Assembly: GCF_008801915.1 (NCBI RefSeq)
Contig: NZ_VZOV01000001.1
Location: forward strand, 186,001-250,000
Origin: Cupriavidus gilardii
GTDB taxonomy: Bacteria; Pseudomonadota; Gammaproteobacteria; Burkholderiales; Burkholderiaceae
DNA length: 64,000 nucleotides
Direction: 5' to 3'
In this document: piece after piece, positions 54,393 to 62,308 of the stretch
How the letters are laid out: each line of letters opens with the position of its first letter
Numbering within the stretch: the first letter of the stretch is position 1
Notes under the pieces: model-generated
Told to the model about the DNA's origin: nothing
The model's database searches: none
The model's input: only the letters and a program-made list of their open reading frames with translations
Translations under genes and position numbers: made by a program

Positions 54393-54653
54393 ATGACCGA
54401 TCTCGAAATCGAACTGGCCCGGATGATTCTCGGCGAACTGGACATTACCGAGCTGACGCTGGACCAGGTGACGGCCGATACGCCGCTGTATGGCGAGGGC
54501 TTCGGCCTCGATTCGATCGACGTGCTGGAAATTGCACTCCTGATCTCCAGGAAGTACGGATTCGAGCTTCGCTCCGACAATCCGGACAACAAGACGATCT
54601 TCGCCACGCTGGGCAGCCTGGCGGCCTACACCGCCGCCAACCGTACCCGTTGA
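54393..54653 (+). CDS. Acyl carrier protein
   Basis: An 86-residue ACP. The phosphopantetheine-accepting serine is in GFGLDSIDVLEIAL, and the four-helix layout and acidic character are typical. APE clusters usually have two ACPs; only one is here. It overlaps the reductase gene (TGATG). Confidence 0.93.
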   Translation: MTDLEIELARMILGELDITELTLDQVTADTPLYGEGFGLDSIDVLEIALLISRKYGFELRSDNPDNKTIFATLGSLAAYTAANRTR

Positions 54654-55414
54654 TGCCCCGCACGCCCCGGCTTGTGCCCGCGCCCGTCCGCAAGCTGGCT
54701 CTCGTCACCGGCGGCAGCGGCGCGCTCGGACAGGCGATCTGCCAGACCCTGGCCGCCGGTGGCTGCCGCGTCTGGGTCCATGCCAACCGGCGCCTGGACG
54801 AGGCGCAGCAGGTCGCCGAGCGCATCCGTGCCGCCGGCGGCGAGGCCGAGGCGATCGCCTTCGACGTGACCGATGCCGATGCCACCGAGCAGGCGCTGCA
54901 GCGCATCCTCGCCGAGGGCCCGGTGCAGGTGCTGGTCAACAACGCCGGCATCCACGACGACGCGCCGATGGTCGGCATGACGCGCGAGCAATGGCGCCGG
55001 GTCATCGACGTCTCGCTGCACGGCTTCTTCAACGTGACGCAACCCCTGCTGATGCCGATGATGCGGACCCGCTGGGGGCGCATCGTCAATATCGCCTCGG
55101 TGGCAGGCCTGATCGGCAATCGCGGTCAGGTGAACTATGCTGCAGCCAAGGCGGGCGTGATTGCGGCTACGCGCTCGCTGGCGATCGAGATGGCTTCGCG
55201 CGGCGTCACGGTCAACGCGGTGGCGCCCGGGATCGTCGATTCGCCGATGGCGCAGCAGGCCTTTCCGCCCGAGCGGATCCGCGAGCTGGTGCCGATGGGC
55301 CGCGCCGGCCAGCCGGAAGAGGTCGCGACAATGGTCGCCTATCTGGTGTCCGACGCCGCCGCCTATGTCACCGGGCAGGTGCTGTCGATCAACGGCGGCA
55401 TGGCGGCCGGCTAG
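54653..55414 (+). CDS. 3-oxoacyl-ACP reductase, FabG-like (ApeQ-like)
   Basis: A 253-residue short-chain dehydrogenase: NAD(P) loop TGGSGALGQAI, NNAG in VLVNNAGIHDD, catalytic Ser in NIASVAGL and Tyr-Lys in NYAAAKAG, and the C-terminal VTGQVLSINGGM of FabG proteins. It reduces the keto group before dehydration. I prefer ATG 54653; TTG 54650 is the first in-frame codon. Confidence 0.9.
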   Translation: MPRTPRLVPAPVRKLALVTGGSGALGQAICQTLAAGGCRVWVHANRRLDEAQQVAERIRAAGGEAEAIAFDVTDADATEQALQRILAEGPVQVLVNNAGIHDDAPMVGMTREQWRRVIDVSLHGFFNVTQPLLMPMMRTRWGRIVNIASVAGLIGNRGQVNYAAAKAGVIAATRSLAIEMASRGVTVNAVAPGIVDSPMAQQAFPPERIRELVPMGRAGQPEEVATMVAYLVSDAAAYVTGQVLSINGGMAAG

Positions 55415-55543
55415 GCCAAAGGGACGAAGCGGAACGAAACGAGGAACCAACGGTACGGCACAAACGTCGAGGAGAAAGGAGCAGTGCGCAGGCAGGGGCC
55501 GGCGGACGCGCAGCGCGCCACGCCGGCCAGGGACAACACATTG

Positions 55544-56347
55544 ATGGAGCACGGCCGCATGACCGAACGTTCGACCACGCATCTGGTGATCATCCCGAGC
55601 TACAACCCCGGCCCCAAGGTGCGCGAGGTCGTGCGCGAGGCGCGAGCCCAATGGAACCCGGTCTGGGTCGTCGTCGACCGCAGTACCGACGGCAGCACCG
55701 AATGGCTGCAGCAGCAGGCCGAGGCCGATCCCGGCCTGCGCGTGCTGGTGCTGCCGAAGAACCGCGGCAAGGGCGCCGCGGTGCTGCACGGGCTGGAACA
55801 GGCCGCCGCCGAGGGCTTTACGCACGCGCTGACGATGGATTCCGATGGGCAGCATCCTGCCGCGATGATCGGCAAGATGCTGGAGCTGTCGCGCCGCAAC
55901 CCGGACGCGATGGTGCTCGGCAAGCCGGTGTTCGACGACAGCGCCCCGCGCGCACGGGTCTACGGACGGCGCCTGAGCAATGTGTTCGCCGACCTGGAGA
56001 CGCTGTGGGCCGGCATCGGCGATTCGCTGTACGGCTTCCGCGTCTATCCAATCGCGCCGCTGTGCGCGGTGATGCGGGGCAACCGCTGGATGCGGCGCAT
56101 GGACTTCGACCCCGAGGTCGCGATCCGCTTGTGCTGGCGCGGCGTGCGGCCGATCAACATCGATACCCCGGTGCGCTATTTCCGCGAGGACGAGGGCGGC
56201 GTGTCGCACTTCCACTATGTGCGCGACAACATCCTGCTGACCTCGATGCATGTCCGGCTGGTGTTCGGCTTCCTGCTGCGGCTGCCGATGCTGGCGCTGC
56301 GCCGGCTCGGTGAGCGCGGCAGCGCAGGAACGAAGCCCGCGGCCTGA
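55544..56347 (+). CDS. Family 2 glycosyltransferase
   Basis: A 267-residue GT2 enzyme: TTHLVIIPSYNPGPKVREVV opens the GT-A fold, the metal motif is in TMDSDGQHP, and a DPM1/DPG-synthase-like GKPVFDD follows. It resembles the glycosyltransferase half of ApeJ and would add the sugar that anchors the polyene. It lies 129 bases after the reductase. ATG 55559 is an alternative start. Confidence 0.87.
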   Translation: MEHGRMTERSTTHLVIIPSYNPGPKVREVVREARAQWNPVWVVVDRSTDGSTEWLQQQAEADPGLRVLVLPKNRGKGAAVLHGLEQAAAEGFTHALTMDSDGQHPAAMIGKMLELSRRNPDAMVLGKPVFDDSAPRARVYGRRLSNVFADLETLWAGIGDSLYGFRVYPIAPLCAVMRGNRWMRRMDFDPEVAIRLCWRGVRPINIDTPVRYFREDEGGVSHFHYVRDNILLTSMHVRLVFGFLLRLPMLALRRLGERGSAGTKPAA

Positions 56348-56387
56348 TCCATCCCATTCGGGGTGGTCGCCTCCCTTCTCGCGCCGA

Positions 56388-56412
56388 GCGGGAGAGGGGC
56401 CGGGGGAGAGGG
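56388..56412 (-). repeat. Palindromic extragenic repeat, CCCTCTCC type, copy 2
   Basis: 25 bases identical, in opposite orientation, to 25034-25058; the flank CTCCCTTCTCGCGCCGAGCG gives the other, imperfect half of the stem (56371-56390). Confidence 0.85.
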
Positions 56413-56456
56413 ACAACGGCACTCGCGGTCCATCGCGGCAATTCCGGCACACCAAA

Positions 56457-56486
56457 AAGAAAAGGCGGTCTCTCGACCGCCTTTTC
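56457..56486. terminator. Bidirectional rho-independent terminator
   Basis: AAAAGGCGGTC-TCTC-GACCGCCTTTT: an 11-bp stem with A and T tracts on either side, between the convergent glycosyltransferase and DUF3309 genes. Confidence 0.88.
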
Positions 56487-56564
56487 ACCTGCCCGTCGCC
56501 CCCTGTCCCCAAACAAGGCGGCGGGCAGGCCTACCGGTACCGCTGCGGCTGGCGCCGCAACGCG

Positions 56565-56723
56565 CTACAACCTGCCCATGACGACCAGCGCAATCACGAT
56601 CAGCAGGATGAGGCCGAGCCCGCCGCTGGGCCAGTAGCCCCAGCCGCTGCTGTAGGGCCACGAAGGCAGCGCGCCGATCAGCAGGATGATCAGCACGATC
56701 AGAAGAATGGTGCCTAGAGTCAT
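56565..56723 (-). CDS. DUF3309 family small membrane protein
   Basis: A 52-residue protein: two hydrophobic helices (MTLGTILLIVLIILLIGALP and GLILLIVIALVVM) around the loop SWPYSSGWGYWPSGG, the hallmark of DUF3309. AAGGAG stands ten bases before ATG 56723. Function unknown; members are widespread in Burkholderiales and may be stress-related. Confidence 0.85.
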   Translation of the reverse strand: MTLGTILLIVLIILLIGALPSWPYSSGWGYWPSGGLGLILLIVIALVVMGRL

Positions 56724-56959
56724 GGGAGGCTCCTTTGCCGAGGGCTAGCCTGGCGGGTTTGTTCGTTGGTCTTCAGTACCGTGCCACCCTTTGGCGCCGT
56801 TCGGCCGCCTCGGGGTCCGCTCCCGGTTGCTTCAACGATAGACCCGCGCCCACGGGCTCCCACCCGGTCCGGCGCTGAAAGCCATGTAGGAATCGGACGA
56901 CGCGGGCGACGCGTGCGCGCCTGGCAATCCCGTTGCGCGTGCCGATTCCGTGCCGAGGC

Positions 56960-57823
56960 TTATCGGCGCAGGCGCCGGATCAGCGACGAGGTATCGTCGC
57001 GGCCGCCGCCGTCGCGCTGCAGTTCGGCGTAGAACTGGTCGACCAGCGCGGTGACCGGCAGCGTGGCGCCGTTGCGGCGCGCCTCGTCCAGGCACAGGCC
57101 CAGGTCCTTGCGCATCCAGTCGACCGCGAAACCGAAGTCGAACTTGCCTTCGACCATGGTCGGGCCGCGGTTCTCGAGCTGCCATGAACCGGCGGCGCCC
57201 TTGCTGATCACCGACAGCACCAGCGGCATGTCGAGCCCGGCGCGCTGGCCGAAGGCGATCGCCTCGGACAGCCCTTCGAGCAGGCCAGCGATCGCGATCT
57301 GGTTGACCATCTTGGCCAGCTGCCCGGCGCCGGGACCACCGATGCGCGTGACCGCGCGGGCGAAGGCCGAGATCACCGGCTCGGCGCGCGCGAACACCGC
57401 CTCGTCGCCGCCGCACATCACGGTCAGCACGCCGTTCTGCGCGCCGGACTCGCCGCCGGACACCGGCGCATCGACGAAATGCAGGCCGCGCGCGTTGGCC
57501 TGCTCGTACAGTTCGCGCGCGACGTTGGCGCTGGCCGTCGTGTGGTCGACGAAGATGCAGCCGGCCGGCGCGGCGTCGAAGGCGCCGTCGGGGCCGGTCA
57601 GCACCGCGCGCAGGTCGTCGTCGTTGCCGACGCAGCTGCAGACCAGCTCGGCATCGCGCGCCGCCAGCGCCGGCGTGGCCGCCGACTGCCCGCCGAAGCG
57701 CTCGACCCATGCCTGGGCCTTGCTGGCGGTGCGGTTATAGACCGTGACCTGATGCCCCTTGGCGGCCAGATGACCGGCCATATGAAAGCCCATGACGCCG
57801 AGGCCGAGGAATGCGACACGCAT
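56960..57823 (-). CDS. NAD(P)-dependent beta-hydroxyacid dehydrogenase (3-hydroxyisobutyrate/tartronate semialdehyde reductase family)
   Basis: A 287-residue dehydrogenase: AFLGLGVMGFHMAGHLA (GxGxxG) opens it, then DAPVSGGESGAQNG (substrate loop) and GAGQLAKMVNQIAI with the catalytic Lys. The family covers 3-hydroxyisobutyrate dehydrogenase and tartronate semialdehyde reductase GarR/GlxR. The latter would serve glyoxylate assimilation from oxalate, but no operator is present. Start ATG 57823 chosen over 57874 because the fold starts at once. Confidence 0.88.
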   Translation of the reverse strand: MRVAFLGLGVMGFHMAGHLAAKGHQVTVYNRTASKAQAWVERFGGQSAATPALAARDAELVCSCVGNDDDLRAVLTGPDGAFDAAPAGCIFVDHTTASANVARELYEQANARGLHFVDAPVSGGESGAQNGVLTVMCGGDEAVFARAEPVISAFARAVTRIGGPGAGQLAKMVNQIAIAGLLEGLSEAIAFGQRAGLDMPLVLSVISKGAAGSWQLENRGPTMVEGKFDFGFAVDWMRKDLGLCLDEARRNGATLPVTALVDQFYAELQRDGGGRDDTSSLIRRLRR

Positions 57824-57973
57824 GACTGCTGCTCCGTGTTGTTGTCGAATGTGGAAGGGAAAGATCGGTGACACGCGCTGTGCCGCGCGTTGGGGTGGGG
57901 CGCCGTACCAGGGATGCGCGGCGCGCCAGGGGCATCAGTATACGGGCGCTGTTTGTCCTCCTGCCCAGCATGA

Positions 57974-60175
57974 CTACCGTCCATCGATTCCCGCATCGCC
58001 CCCATCGAGGTTGGCCGGCGCGATCTCGCCCGGCGCGCGCGGTGTCGGCACCTTGGCGGGCGGCGGACGCGTGCGTGCGCCGTCGCCGAAGCTGCCGCGC
58101 AGCGGCGGCCGCGCCAGATTCGCCTCCCACGCCTGCCGGATCGCGCGCGCGATCTGGTTGTAGGCCTCGCGCGAGATCACGTTCTCCTCGCGCATCGCCT
58201 GCAGCTCGTGCTGGCCCTTGCGCAGCGCGAACAGCATCAGCATCCGTTTCTCCAGCGCGACGGTATAGCTGCCGAATTGCTCGCGCATTTCCTGCAGCGC
58301 CTGTTCGGCGGCGTGGAAGCGGTCCTCGAGCACGCCGTCGAGCACGGTGGCCATGCGTGCGCCGAACACCGGCGACAGCATCGCGCGGTTGTATTGCCGC
58401 AGCCGCTGCAGCACGGTCTGGCGCACGATCATCAGCTCGAAGCGGTCGGCCAGCACACGCGCCAGCGGCCGGTCGATCGACAGCCGCCGGTGCAGGAACA
58501 GCGCGATGCGAAAGCTCTTCTGGTAGTCGAGGATGTGGCGCGCCGCGCGGTTGTAGCCGATGCGGCCCTGTTCGCGCGCGGCGTCGATCATCTGCGCGGT
58601 GTTGCGCATCATCGCGTCCAGATTGGCGACCGACACCACGCCGTTGCCGTACTCGGGAATCAGCTCGCTCTCGCGTGTGGCCAGCGTGACCAGCCCGATC
58701 GACAGCCGCGCGCGCTCGGACAGCGCGCTGTCGAAATCGAAGTCGGCCGAGCCCAGTTCGATGTCGCGCCGGTAATGCGCGGCAACCTCGCGCGCCGCCG
58801 ACGGCGGCAGAACGAAGCTGTCGGCCAGCCGGTCCAGCGCGCTTTCGACCTCTTCGGTCGACAGCCGGATCGCCTGGCGCTGCAGCGCCAGTTCCTGCGG
58901 CGACAGCGTGTCCAGTTCGAGCCGGCGGATCAGCCAGCGCAGCGTGGTGCCATTGACCAGCAGACTGACCAGCACGAAGCCCGTCGCCAGGATCGCGACG
59001 AAATGGCGCGTCTCCTGCGGCAGCGCACGGTTCTCTGCGATGCCCAGCGCGAGTACCAGCGTGACCGCGCCGCGCAGTCCGCCCCAGGCGATCGCCAGCT
59101 TGTACGCCGAATCGATCGGCGCGGACAGCCGCAGCCAGGTCAGCAGGGGCAGCAGGCCGAACAGCGTCGCCAGACGCGCCAGCAACGCCGCGGCGACCAG
59201 CGCCAGCAACAGCCAACCGTGATGCGGGGTGACGCCCTGCAGCAGCGCAGGCACCCGCACCGCGGCCAGCAGGAACACCACCGCGCCCGCGATGCCGGCG
59301 AACTGCTCCCAGATCATCCGCAGGTGCCGCCAATTGGGCGGGTTCAGCCGCGTCGGACCGAGCGCGCCGAGGGTCAGGCCGGCGCAGACCACGGCGACCA
59401 CGCCGGACACATGCAGCAGCTGCTCGGCCAGCAGATAGAGCGGATAGGGCAGCGCCAGCGTCAGCGCCGCTTCGGCGACCGCAAGGCCGGCCAGCGCCGG
59501 CAGCAGCTCGGCCAGCAGGCGGCCGGCGATCAGGCCGCACACCATGCCGCCGCCAAAGGCCCAGGCCAGTTCGGTCAGGCCCGCGGCGAGCGTCGCTTCG
59601 GCGCCGTGGCCGGTCAGCATCGCGATCAGCACGCCGACCAGCGCGATCGCGGCGGCGTCGTTGAGCAGGCTCTCGCCCTCGACCAGCCGGATCAGCCGGG
59701 CCGGCGCGCCGACATCGCGAAAGATCGCGATCACCGCGGCCGGGTCGGTGGTCGCCACCACCGCGCCGAGCAGCAGGCAGACCACCAGGTTCATGCCGCT
59801 GGCCGCGGCGGTGACGACGCCGATCACGCCGGTGGCAACGACCACCGCCACCACCGCCAGCAGCAGGATCGGCGCGGCGTCCGGCAACATGCTGCGCACA
59901 TCGGCGGTCAGCGCCGCATGGAACAGCAGCGGCGGCAGGAAGATCCACAGATAGGCTTCGGGCGGCAGCGACGGATCGATCAGCGGATGCAGGAAGTGCT
60001 CGGCGAACTCGGGCAGCGTGGCGTCGATCGCCACATAGCCGGCGCCGATGGCGATGCCGATCGCCGACAGCAGCGTCGATTCCGGAAACCGCAGCCTGGC
60101 CGCGGCGACCTGCACTACCGCCACGATCGCCAGCAGCGCGCCGAGCAGGATCAATACGTCGACGATGATGTTCAC
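57974..60175 (-). CDS. CPA1-family cation/proton antiporter
   Basis: A 733-residue membrane protein with about 12 helices in the first 410 residues. VVATTDPAAVIAIFRD and EGESLLNDAAAIAL are the signature helices, the latter with the ion-binding Asn-Asp pair, and WGGLRGAVTLVLALG is also conserved. A long cytoplasmic C-terminal region (about 410-733) is helical and ends in a Pro-rich tail. It exchanges Na+ or K+ for H+. Start GTG 60175 has AGGAG nine bases upstream; longer readings lack one. Confidence 0.9.
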   Translation of the reverse strand: MNIIVDVLILLGALLAIVAVVQVAAARLRFPESTLLSAIGIAIGAGYVAIDATLPEFAEHFLHPLIDPSLPPEAYLWIFLPPLLFHAALTADVRSMLPDAAPILLLAVVAVVVATGVIGVVTAAASGMNLVVCLLLGAVVATTDPAAVIAIFRDVGAPARLIRLVEGESLLNDAAAIALVGVLIAMLTGHGAEATLAAGLTELAWAFGGGMVCGLIAGRLLAELLPALAGLAVAEAALTLALPYPLYLLAEQLLHVSGVVAVVCAGLTLGALGPTRLNPPNWRHLRMIWEQFAGIAGAVVFLLAAVRVPALLQGVTPHHGWLLLALVAAALLARLATLFGLLPLLTWLRLSAPIDSAYKLAIAWGGLRGAVTLVLALGIAENRALPQETRHFVAILATGFVLVSLLVNGTTLRWLIRRLELDTLSPQELALQRQAIRLSTEEVESALDRLADSFVLPPSAAREVAAHYRRDIELGSADFDFDSALSERARLSIGLVTLATRESELIPEYGNGVVSVANLDAMMRNTAQMIDAAREQGRIGYNRAARHILDYQKSFRIALFLHRRLSIDRPLARVLADRFELMIVRQTVLQRLRQYNRAMLSPVFGARMATVLDGVLEDRFHAAEQALQEMREQFGSYTVALEKRMLMLFALRKGQHELQAMREENVISREAYNQIARAIRQAWEANLARPPLRGSFGDGARTRPPPAKVPTPRAPGEIAPANLDGGDAGIDGR

Positions 60176-60442
60176 GGGCGCGCGCTCCTGGCGCGCGTGG
60201 CATGGCATCGGCGCAGAGGCGGGAAGGGGAACGGCGAAAACACGGAGGGAGTCCTGGCTTGCGGCGGAAGAGAGGCTCGACCTTAGCGCGAAGGCGTGGC
60301 GCAATTCAAGGTTTTGCCGCGCCGGCACGGCGTATCGGCGCCGAGCCTGTAGAATCGCGATGTTCGACCGGCACCGCCGGGTCCTTCTGTTGTCCTCCTA
60401 GCCTGTCGGCCGCCTCGGGTCGGCAGCGTGCACGAAAACGCC

Positions 60443-60793
60443 ATGTCCGAGTTCGATGAAGCCCGACTAGCCGCGGCCGCCTGGGTGCGCGCGCAGATGG
60501 ATCGTTATGGCCTGTCGCTGGACGATCTGGTGGCGGCCGGATGTTTCTCCGGCAGCGCCCGGACCGAACGCGGCCGCGCCGCCGATACGCCAACATCGGC
60601 AACCCCCGCCCCATCATCGGCAGCTCCTTCGGCTGCCGCCCCAGCCGCGAACGAATCCGCACCGCCCGAGCCCGCCGGCGTGCTCTATCGCAATGCACTG
60701 GGCCAATGCTGGGATGGCACCGGCGAAATGCCGGACTGGCTGCAGCGGGCCGTCAATGCGGGCCAGACGCCCGAGTTCTATCGCGTCAGCTGA
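60443..60793 (+). CDS. H-NS-like C-terminal domain protein with altered AT-hook core
   Basis: A 116-residue protein. Residues 1-35 look like the short N-terminal helix of Burkholderiales H-NS paralogs; a Pro/Ala/Ser linker of 45 residues follows. The last 38 match the H-NS DNA-binding domain (LYRNALGQCWDGTGEMPDWL), where the usual core WSGRGR-x-P is WDGTGEMP: the basic residues that enter the minor groove are replaced by Asp and Glu. It may bind DNA poorly and act as a modulator. No ribosome-binding site is clear, so the five-codon longer form from 60428 is possible. Confidence 0.7.
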   Translation: MSEFDEARLAAAAWVRAQMDRYGLSLDDLVAAGCFSGSARTERGRAADTPTSATPAPSSAAPSAAAPAANESAPPEPAGVLYRNALGQCWDGTGEMPDWLQRAVNAGQTPEFYRVS

Positions 60794-60835
60794 ATCGATG
60801 CCGCGGCCGCCCGGGCCGCGCGCTCGGGCTTGCGC

Positions 60836-61240
60836 TCAGCAGCGTGCCGGACTGGACGGAAACAGCGAGTCCGGCGTCGCGCCCGCCAGCGTGCCCAGCG
60901 GCGAACGCGGCGGCATATGGCGATACTGGCTCAGTTCCAGCCCCGGCAGCACGGCCGCGATGGCGCACATGGCCGCGCCGGGGTGCCGGGCGTGGCGTTC
61001 TTCGCCCTCGGCGGCATCGTCGTCGGCGTCCCGTTCCTTGTCCGCACCGGTGCAACCGGCCGGTTCGCGCCCTAGCAATTCCGCCTCGGCCTGCAGCTTC
61101 AGCGCCGCATGCCGGCTCATCATCGGCGTGGCCGCGGTGGTCTGCGCCGCGCCGCAAGCGGGCTTTGCCGTGCCGGCAAGCCCCGGCAGGGGCAGGGCCA
61201 GCATGGCCAGGGCGACAGACAGCAGGAGACGGTACGGCAT
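60836..61240 (-). CDS. Small secreted hypothetical protein
   Basis: A 134-residue protein: signal peptide MPYRLLLSVALAMLALPLPG, cleaved near LAGTAKPA, then a polar chain with a few Cys and an acidic Asp/Glu cluster. No family recognised. Start ATG 61240 or GTG 61249; neither has a clear ribosome-binding site. Confidence 0.45.
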   Translation of the reverse strand: MPYRLLLSVALAMLALPLPGLAGTAKPACGAAQTTAATPMMSRHAALKLQAEAELLGREPAGCTGADKERDADDDAAEGEERHARHPGAAMCAIAAVLPGLELSQYRHMPPRSPLGTLAGATPDSLFPSSPARC

Positions 61241-61406
61241 ACGGTTCACGGGCGGATCGAGCGGAGGAAAGGTCCGTGCCAAAGGCGCGTTGCGGGCGGT
61301 TGCCGGGGCCTTGTCACGGTCAGGCGGCATTGTAACTGCAGGCCCGCCGACACGGCCCTGACACGAAGATGACAATGCTGCAAGGCTGGCAGAGCCATGG
61401 CGCCGT

Positions 61407-61422
61407 CCCCGCGAAAGCGGGA
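61407..61422. repeat. REP-like GC hairpin
   Basis: CCCCGC-GAAA-GCGGGA forms a hairpin, with a half-copy GCGCGGGAACGG 60 bases on. It is the third element of the class at 26368 and 43269. The surrounding 61241-61636 gap otherwise shows nothing but GC-rich DNA and a possible promoter near the VOC gene. Confidence 0.6.
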
Positions 61423-61636
61423 CCCGGCAGCCCCACGGCGCCCGCTTCGAGCAACGTCGCCCGATCCTCGACTGCGCGGGAACGGCGGCGGTTTGCGCGA
61501 CCGCAGGGCGCGCTCCGCGGCGCATAATGACGGCGCCCTTGCGGTACCGCCGCAAGGCCCGCGGCGTCGGCGCGACGGCCACGGCGCCGCCATCCATGGA
61601 TCGACACGATCGGCACGATCGACGCAGGAGACGGAC

Positions 61637-62068
61637 ATGCAGATACAGCCTTATCTCTATTTCGGCGGGCGCTGCGAGGAGGCGCTGGCGTTCTACGGCA
61701 AGGCGCTCGGCGCCAGGGTCAACATGATGATGCGGTTCAGCGAAATGCCGGCCGAGGAAGGCGGCGACGGCGACGCCCAGCCGCCGCTGCCAGCAGGCTG
61801 GGACGACAAGATCATGCATGCGAGCGTGACGGTCGGACAGAGCGAGATCCTCGCGTCCGACGGCATGCCGGGCGCGCCGCCCGAGGCCTTCGCGGGCTTC
61901 AGCCTGTCGATCGTCGCGCCGTCGCTGGACCAGGCGCGCCAGTGGTTCGACGCGCTGTCCGAGGGCGGCCGCGTGATGATGCCGATGCAGAAGACCTTCT
62001 GGTCCGAGGGCTTCGGCATGCTGCAGGACCGCTTCGGGCTGAACTGGATGGTCAATGTGACGCACTGA
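61637..62068 (+). CDS. VOC-family protein (PhnB/DUF1428-like)
   Basis: A 143-residue protein of the PhnB-like group of the vicinal oxygen chelate superfamily, starting MQIQPYLYFGGRCEEALAFY with CAGGAGA upstream. The pattern YLYF-x-G-x-x-EEAL-x-FY and C-terminal FGMLQDRFGLNWMVN are characteristic. Function in this group is generally unknown; binding of a small molecule or metal is likely. Confidence 0.88.
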   Translation: MQIQPYLYFGGRCEEALAFYGKALGARVNMMMRFSEMPAEEGGDGDAQPPLPAGWDDKIMHASVTVGQSEILASDGMPGAPPEAFAGFSLSIVAPSLDQARQWFDALSEGGRVMMPMQKTFWSEGFGMLQDRFGLNWMVNVTH

Positions 62069-62184
62069 GGGGCGAGAGGCGGCGAGAGGCAGCGACAGGG
62101 GCGAGAGGCGGCGAGAGGCAGCGACAGGGGCGAGAGGCGGCGACAGGCAGCGACAGGGGCGAGAGGCGGCAAGAGGCGGCGGGA
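62069..62184 (+). repeat. 29-bp tandem repeat after the VOC gene
   Basis: Three full copies and one partial copy of a purine-rich 29-base unit that starts GGGGCGAGAGGCGGCGAGAG at 62069, 62098, 62127 and 62156. Each unit holds smaller GAGGCGGC-like repeats. It starts one base after the VOC stop. The third copy has one change and the fourth several. Confidence 0.9.
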
Positions 62185-62246
62185 GGCCGGAACGCGCGGC
62201 ATCGCGCTCGAACTTGAGAAATTGACCGTGCCGCGGACAGGGTGGC

Positions 62247-62277
62247 TTGACCCTGTAGCGGCTACAGGCTGTTCAAT
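62247..62277 (+). promoter_or_regulatory. MerR-type promoter/operator of the metal ATPase
   Basis: TTGACC (-35), a 19-base spacer with the dyad CTGTAG-CGG-CTACAG, then TTCAAT (-10, 62272-62277). The overlong spacer with a centred dyad is diagnostic of promoters activated by MerR-family regulators (CadR/PbrR/ZntR). No such regulator gene is adjacent. Confidence 0.88.
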
Positions 62278-62308
62278 GGCACCGATGCCACAGCCCACGG
62301 AACCTTCG

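Noticed and set aside
62276-62308. Earlier ATG start of the metal ATPase
   Set aside because: It lies within the -10 element of the MerR-type promoter.
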